From contig CANRHZ010000013.1 in assembly GCA_947630535.1 (NCBI GenBank), positions 1-44,147 of the forward strand: DNA of 44,147 nucleotides. The letters are read 5' to 3'. Under the pieces are notes generated by a model. It saw nothing but the letters and a program-made list of their open reading frames with translations. It did not search any database and was not told the origin of the DNA. The position numbers and the translations under genes were made by a program. Source of the DNA: Candidatus Gastranaerophilales bacterium (GTDB taxonomy: Bacteria > Cyanobacteriota > Vampirovibrionia > Gastranaerophilales > Gastranaerophilaceae). This document shows positions 41,094 to 44,147 of this stretch, piece by piece. Each line of letters begins with the position of its first letter. The stretch's first letter is position 1.

Positions 41094-41649
41094 CGTGGTT
41101 TTTATTAACCTCGGTATCTATTTCTTTGTCTACAACATTGCCTTCGGCTTGTTTTGAGAGCGTAATGTTTGATACAACACCATTTAATTTATAATCAACA
41201 CCTTCCAATGTAACGGGCAATCCGATTTTTATTTTATTGCCGCCGACCACGGCACCGTCTTTGGTGATTTTTGCATCGTCCTCAAGGGTAACAAGGAAAT
41301 CATAATTAAAAGGAGAGGTTACATCCTCAACAACTTTGTACTGTGAAGAACCGTTTGGAACGATAATTTTTTTTCTTTCAAAACTTGTGTTTTTAATTCT
41401 TAATTTTGTATAGGGGACATTTCTTATTGTAATGAAAGCTTCTTCACCTTCTTTAAACGGTGAATTTTGGCTGGTTATTACAACACCTCTAAAGTAAACT
41501 TCTATATCTACTTTGGTTTCGGCCTCAATTTGTTTTGATGAGGTAATGTGCCCGCCGGTCTTTGTTGCAACAAAAACCATAACTGCGGCAATTATAAGGA
41601 CAATAACTATAATATCAAACGGTCTTAACTTTTTTAAAAATTTAAGCAT
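41083..41649 (-). CDS. DUF4330 family membrane-anchored protein
   Basis: The 188-residue product has one N-terminal membrane helix (RPFDIIVIVLIIAAVMVFVATK, about 9-30) and an extracytoplasmic beta-rich domain. Segments such as VDIEVYFRGVVITSQNSPFKEGEE and GNKIKIGLPVTLEGVDYKLNGVV fit DUF4330, a family seen in cyanobacteria and clostridia. The function is unknown. It overlaps both the upstream kinase gene (8 bp) and the downstream ligase gene (11 bp), so the three are translated as a coupled set and it probably serves envelope polysaccharide export or assembly (inference). Confidence 0.8.
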   Translation of the reverse strand: MLKFLKKLRPFDIIVIVLIIAAVMVFVATKTGGHITSSKQIEAETKVDIEVYFRGVVITSQNSPFKEGEEAFITIRNVPYTKLRIKNTSFERKKIIVPNGSSQYKVVEDVTSPFNYDFLVTLEDDAKITKDGAVVGGNKIKIGLPVTLEGVDYKLNGVVSNITLSKQAEGNVVDKEIDTEVNKNHDVN

Positions 41650-42658
41650 TTTGCATCTCCCTGATATTTAAAAGTTCGGCTTTTAGATCTCCAACCGTAG
41701 TTGTATGACACCCGAAATATCTTATAACAATACTGGCGGCAAGGTTCCCGACCATAGCGGATTCAACCGGAGAAAACCCCGCACATAATGCAAGAGTGTA
41801 TGCGGCAACAACCGTATCCCCTGCACCGGTTACATCAAAAACTTCTTTTTTATTAAACGCAGGAATGATTTTAACTTCTTTTTCTTTTTCAAAAACTGCC
41901 ATGCCGTTTTCCCCTCTTGTTAAAAGAAGGAAACCTAAATCCAGTTTTTGAATTAACTCTTTCCCTGCCTTATTTAAATCCTCCTCGGTTTTAATAAATC
42001 TTGATAAATACTTTTCACAATCGGGCTGATTGGGGGTAATTGAGGTCACCCCTTTATATTTATCCATATCTTTTTGGATGTCGGCAACAATAATTTTGTT
42101 GTGCTTTTTTGCTTCATTTATGGCGCATTTTATGACTTTATCCGTTAAGCACCCGAGATGATAATCGGAAAGTATCACCCCGTCACAATCTAAGATGGCT
42201 TTTTTAATGTTATCGGTAACTTTTTTCTCGATTTCAGGAGAGAGGGGGGTTTTTGTTTGTCTGTCTATTCTTACTATTTGCTGCGTAACGCTTTGAGAAC
42301 AAGAGCCTGAAATTCTGGTTTTTGTGGTTGTTTTTCTTGAAGAATCCAAAACCATATAATCGGTATTAATTTTGGCATCTTTTAGAGAATTAATTAAAAT
42401 TTTACCATGGTAATCATCCCCATAAACCCCTATTCCAATGACTTTACCCATATTTAAAGTTGAAACATTGTTTGCGGCATTTGATGCCGTACCGAGAATG
42501 ATTTTTGTTTCATTATGATTTAAAATTAAAACCGGAGCTTCTCTTGAAATTCTTTCGGTTTGACCGAAAATCATCTCATCAATTGCAAAATCTCCTATGA
42601 CAAGGATTTTTGGCTCTTTTAATTTATCCAGATTAACTTTTAAATTCTTTATATCCAT
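41642..42658 (-). CDS. PfkB-family sugar kinase, RfaE/HldE N-domain-like
   Basis: The 338-residue product is a ribokinase-fold enzyme. It has VIGDFAIDEMIFGQTERISREAPVLIL (about 20-46), GTASNAANNVSTL near 56, the DYHLGCL segment and the anion-hole/catalytic motif VTGAGDTVVAAYTLAL near residue 277. The first segment and ISREAPV are typical of D-glycero-beta-D-manno-heptose-7-phosphate kinase (RfaE domain I). The nucleotidyltransferase domain of bifunctional HldE is absent. It would make a heptose precursor for surface glycans, fitting the following ligase gene. Exact sugar specificity is not proven by sequence. Confidence 0.85.
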   Translation of the reverse strand: MDIKNLKVNLDKLKEPKILVIGDFAIDEMIFGQTERISREAPVLILNHNETKIILGTASNAANNVSTLNMGKVIGIGVYGDDYHGKILINSLKDAKINTDYMVLDSSRKTTTKTRISGSCSQSVTQQIVRIDRQTKTPLSPEIEKKVTDNIKKAILDCDGVILSDYHLGCLTDKVIKCAINEAKKHNKIIVADIQKDMDKYKGVTSITPNQPDCEKYLSRFIKTEEDLNKAGKELIQKLDLGFLLLTRGENGMAVFEKEKEVKIIPAFNKKEVFDVTGAGDTVVAAYTLALCAGFSPVESAMVGNLAASIVIRYFGCHTTTVGDLKAELLNIREMQNA

Positions 42659-42697
42659 TTCAAATAAATTTTAACATAAAAAATTTTTTATAGTGCC

Positions 42698-42725
42698 TTG
42701 ACAATAAAACTTGATTGGATAAGAT
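42698..42725 (+). promoter_or_regulatory. Sigma70-type promoter ahead of the tRNA-Val array
   Basis: TTGACA (42698-42703) is a perfect -35; TAAGAT (42720-42725, 16-base gap) is the best -10. It lies 31 bp before the first truncated repeat and more than 310 bp before the intact tRNA, so the repeats would be part of the transcript. Confidence 0.55.
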
Positions 42726-42755
42726 AATTAGAGTCCGTTTTAAATAAATTATTGC

Positions 42756-43038
42756 GGGCGTTTAGCTCAATTGCTGAATAAGCGGCAAGCTTATTCAAAA
42801 TAAAAAAGTCTCCCTGTAAGGGAGATGCTAAAAAAACTGAATAATGGTGCGGGCGTTTAGCTCAATTGCTGAATAAGCGGCAAGCTTATTCAAAATAAAA
42901 AAGTCTCCCTGTAAGGGAGATGCTAAAAAAACTGAATAATGGTGCGGGCGTTTAGCTCAATTGCTGAATAAGCGGCAAGCTTATTCAAAATAAAAAGTCT
43001 CCCTGTAAGGGAGATGCGAAAAAACTGAATAATGATGC
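42756..43038 (+). repeat. Three tandem 95/95/93-bp units carrying the 5' end of tRNA-Val
   Basis: Units start at 42756, 42851 and 42946, and the intact tRNA at 43039 starts a fourth. Each begins with GGGCGTTTAGCTCAATTG, the first 18 bases of the tRNA, then departs into a hairpin (GAATAAGC-GGCAA-GCTTATTC, 42776-42796 in unit 1) and a second hairpin TCTCCCTGTAAGGGAGA (42809-42825). On the opposite strand that second hairpin reads TCTCCCTTACAGGGAGA, 16 of 17 bases identical to the tRNA anticodon arm, so the arm is present inverted. There are no unique spacers, so it is not CRISPR. Confidence 0.9.
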
Positions 43039-43114
43039 GGGCGTTTAGCTCAATTGGTAGAGCGTCTCCCTTACAAGGAGAGGGTTGGGGGTTCGAGTCC
43101 CTCAACGCCCACCA
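43039..43114 (+). tRNA. tRNA-Val (anticodon UAC)
   Basis: A complete 76-nt tRNA with encoded CCA: acceptor GGGCGTT/AACGCCC, D-stem GCTC/GAGC, anticodon stem TCTCC/GGAGA with loop CTTACAA (anticodon TAC), variable GGGTT, T-stem GGGGG/CCCTC with loop TTCGAGT, discriminator A. A terminator follows after nine bases. Three truncated tandem copies of its 5' end precede it. Confidence 0.96.
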
Positions 43115-43123
43115 TTTATAAAG

Positions 43124-43146
43124 AGAGCCTTTCTAGGCTCTTTTTT
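43124..43146 (+). terminator. Terminator of tRNA-Val
   Basis: A 7-bp stem (AGAGCCT 43124-43130, AGGCTCT 43135-43141) with loop TTCT, then a T run to 43146. Confidence 0.88.
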
Positions 43147-43257
43147 AGTGGTTTTTTTAAGGTCGAATCTGCGTTTTAGACTTGTTTAAATTTTAAAGTA
43201 AAAATTTTAAAATCGTCAAAACGCATATATACCAAAAGGTTCAAAAGTTCGAGCCTC

Positions 43258-43416
43258 TTAACGGTCATTGTACTCCTCTAAAAAACTCTCTATAACTGTT
43301 TTTAAGAGTTCTTTTGGGATTTTTATATCTCTTGCTTCCGCTAAAATACTAAAAAAATTTTGATAAAGAAAAATAGTTTCTTCTTTTGAATATTCTTTGT
43401 TGTCAAAAGCGAATAA
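43258..43416 (-). pseudogene. Remnant of a small protein gene
   Basis: The minus strand holds about 52 codons without a start codon, ending in TAA at 43258. They encode a helical, charged sequence including LAEARDIKIPKELLKTVIES followed by FLEEYNDR. An in-frame TAA lies directly upstream of the readable part. The amphipathic end looks like a real protein C-terminus rather than random DNA, so I read it as a decayed gene. I do not recognise the family. The surrounding 43147-43477 holds nothing else I can name. Confidence 0.3.
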
Positions 43417-43477
43417 TTACTCCGATATCTTTTTTCTTTTTTATAAAGCCACCTCCAATTTAATGTCACCCTTTTTG

Positions 43478-43608
43478 TGTCACCCTGAATTTTGCAAAGC
43501 AAACAGGCGAAAAACGAGCCTTGTAAGTTTTGAAGTATGCATTAACAACATTACACTTTCCCTTGTCACCCTGAATTTATTTCAGGGTCTTACAAGCGCA
43601 AGAATATA
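43478..43608. repeat. Composite palindromic repeat, copy A
   Basis: This block and 43844-43974 share a long near-identical sequence starting TGTCACCCTGAA and containing ACAGGCGAAAAACGAGC and TTGAAGTAT. Each contains a hairpin ACCCTGAA/TTCAGGGT (43568-43575 with 43581-43588 here). It is non-coding in character. Together with the neighbouring GATGCTGAA...AGCATGAC block it forms a longer unit that is repeated. Confidence 0.7.
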
Positions 43609-43642
43609 ACATGGGATTTATGCGCTACTCAGATGCTGAAAC

Positions 43643-43760
43643 TGTCTTGGATTTCCTCCACGCTCGAACAGTTCCGCGATTGAACCTACGGTTCAAGTCC
43701 CTTTTATGTTCTCGCTATCCAAACTAGGCTTCGCCCTAGTCCGTACGGAAATCCGCAGTT
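43643..43760. repeat. Structured repeat, copy 3 of 3
   Basis: It shares ends with the copies at 628 and 1004; the closing inverted repeat is GGATTTCC (43649-43656) with GGAAATCC (43747-43754), perfect. Internal hairpins are TTGAACC-TAC-GGTTCAA and ACTAGG/CCTAGT. It lies inside an outer frame GATGCTGAAACTG (from about 43633) and CAGTTAGCATGAC (to about 43768). Confidence 0.55.
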
Positions 43761-43843
43761 AGCATGACATGTTGGGAAATTGTTTTCAAATAGTTCGGCA
43801 TGGCATTTATTAACTTAAATACAAAAATCCTTACCCTGTATAA

Positions 43844-43974
43844 TGTCACCCTGAACTTTGCAAAGAGAACAGGCGAAAAACGAGCTTTGTGAGTCTTGAA
43901 GTATACAATAAAAACATTACGCTTTTACTGTCACCCTGAACTTGTTTCAGGGTCTTATGATGTGAAGAATAGTA
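43844..43974. repeat. Composite palindromic repeat, copy B
   Basis: Direct repeat of 43478-43608, with the hairpin ACCCTGAA (43933-43940) and TTCAGGGT (43946-43953). No gene is visible in the flanking DNA. Confidence 0.7.
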
Positions 43975-44019
43975 GAAATAAGGTTGTAAAGATTTATTGA
44001 TATACCTGCAACATGATAA

Positions 44020-44147
44020 GATGCTGAAGCTCCTGGCAAATTCGCCCTTCGGGCAAGAATTTGAAACGTCGCCTATCAATAGCTCCGGCTCGTCCTTCAT
44101 CAGGACTCGCCTTGAGCCCTGGCTTACGCATTCTAGTTCAGCATGAC
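44020..44147. repeat. Palindromic block GATGCTGAA...TTCAGCATGAC at the window end
   Basis: The block starts with GATGCTGAAG and ends with TTCAGCATGAC at the last base, an inverted repeat closing about 128 bases. Inside is a stem AAATTC-GCCC-TTCG-GGGC...GAATTT (about 44038-44063). It takes the place that structured repeat copy 3 takes behind copy A, but the interior is different. It may continue beyond the window. Confidence 0.55.

Noticed and set aside
42756-43038. CRISPR array
   Set aside because: The repeats are contiguous 95-bp units with tRNA sequence and no unique spacers; no cas gene is present.
42923-43105. 60-residue frame on the minus strand beginning MRDSNPQPSPCKGDALPIEL
   Set aside because: This is the usual false protein produced by translating the antisense of a tRNA and its repeats.
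43846-44100. 84-residue minus-strand frame over the composite repeat
   Set aside because: It lies wholly in palindromic repeat DNA; text such as SSHHKTLKQVQGD is typical of translated repeats.

Overview
This AT-rich, densely coded window looks like a chromosomal segment of a gut-type anaerobe. I infer a member of the non-photosynthetic Cyanobacteriota (Vampirovibrionia/Melainabacteria, Gastranaerophilales-like), moderate confidence. The reasons are low GC, several prepilin-like proteins with FTLAEV- or FTITEL-type N-termini, a DUF4330 protein, a GGGtGRT/Fe-S scaffold pair, rubrerythrin, an acyl-CoA dehydratase activase and frequent TTG starts. No marker gene here settles the taxonomy.

Layout. 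1-1296: the 3' end of a tyrosine integrase, then a repeat-rich stretch with one intact tRNA-Arg(UCU) and two degraded copies of it. 1297-5012 (minus): an Orn/Lys/Arg decarboxylase, a small secreted protein, a pseudopilin, mtnP and yggT, driven by a good sigma70-type promoter divergent from a small protein and a second pseudopilin (5214-6260). 6326-15345: activase and rubrerythrin, a CHAP amidase with an EF-hand, dGTPase, a 966-residue M16 protease, an activase-related protein and a short NagA. 15513-19852 (plus): two paralogous coiled-ended proteins, a Gly-rich protein, and two small proteins, one of which is a short relative of the paralogs. 19885-33264 (minus): a 13.4-kb co-directional run with def, fmt, aroH, an active/inactive M16 pair, a TPR protein, OppB/OppC-type permeases, mgtC, infB, rbfA, truB and a GerMN protein. 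33308-36641 (minus): a coiled-coil CHAP protein, then the GGGtGRT and Fe-S scaffold genes. 36837-38821 (plus): a prepilin whose reading frame is broken by an 11-C tract, a tiny membrane ORF and bioD. 38837-42658 (minus): a membrane protein and an envelope-polysaccharide trio (O-antigen ligase, DUF4330, RfaE/HldE-like kinase). 42698-44147: tRNA-Val(UAC) preceded by three 95-bp tandem units that repeat only its 5' end, a gene remnant and composite palindromic repeats.

The most interesting signal is a set of five promoters resembling the flagellar sigma28/FliA (sigmaD) type: TAAA-like, 15-16 nt, then a (G/T)(C/T)CGATA-like box. They precede the EF-hand/CHAP gene, both coiled-ended paralogs, the two-gene unit of small proteins and (minus strand) the coiled-coil/CHAP gene. 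These genes encode exactly the proteins that look structural or wall-remodelling and lack Sec signals. I read this as a candidate sigma28-controlled, possibly flagellar-type-secreted envelope system. Second is the poly-C tract in a prepilin with a predicted lectin-like tip, a candidate phase-variable adhesin. Third are the tRNA-fragment arrays and a three-copy structured repeat whose closing stem shows compensatory changes.
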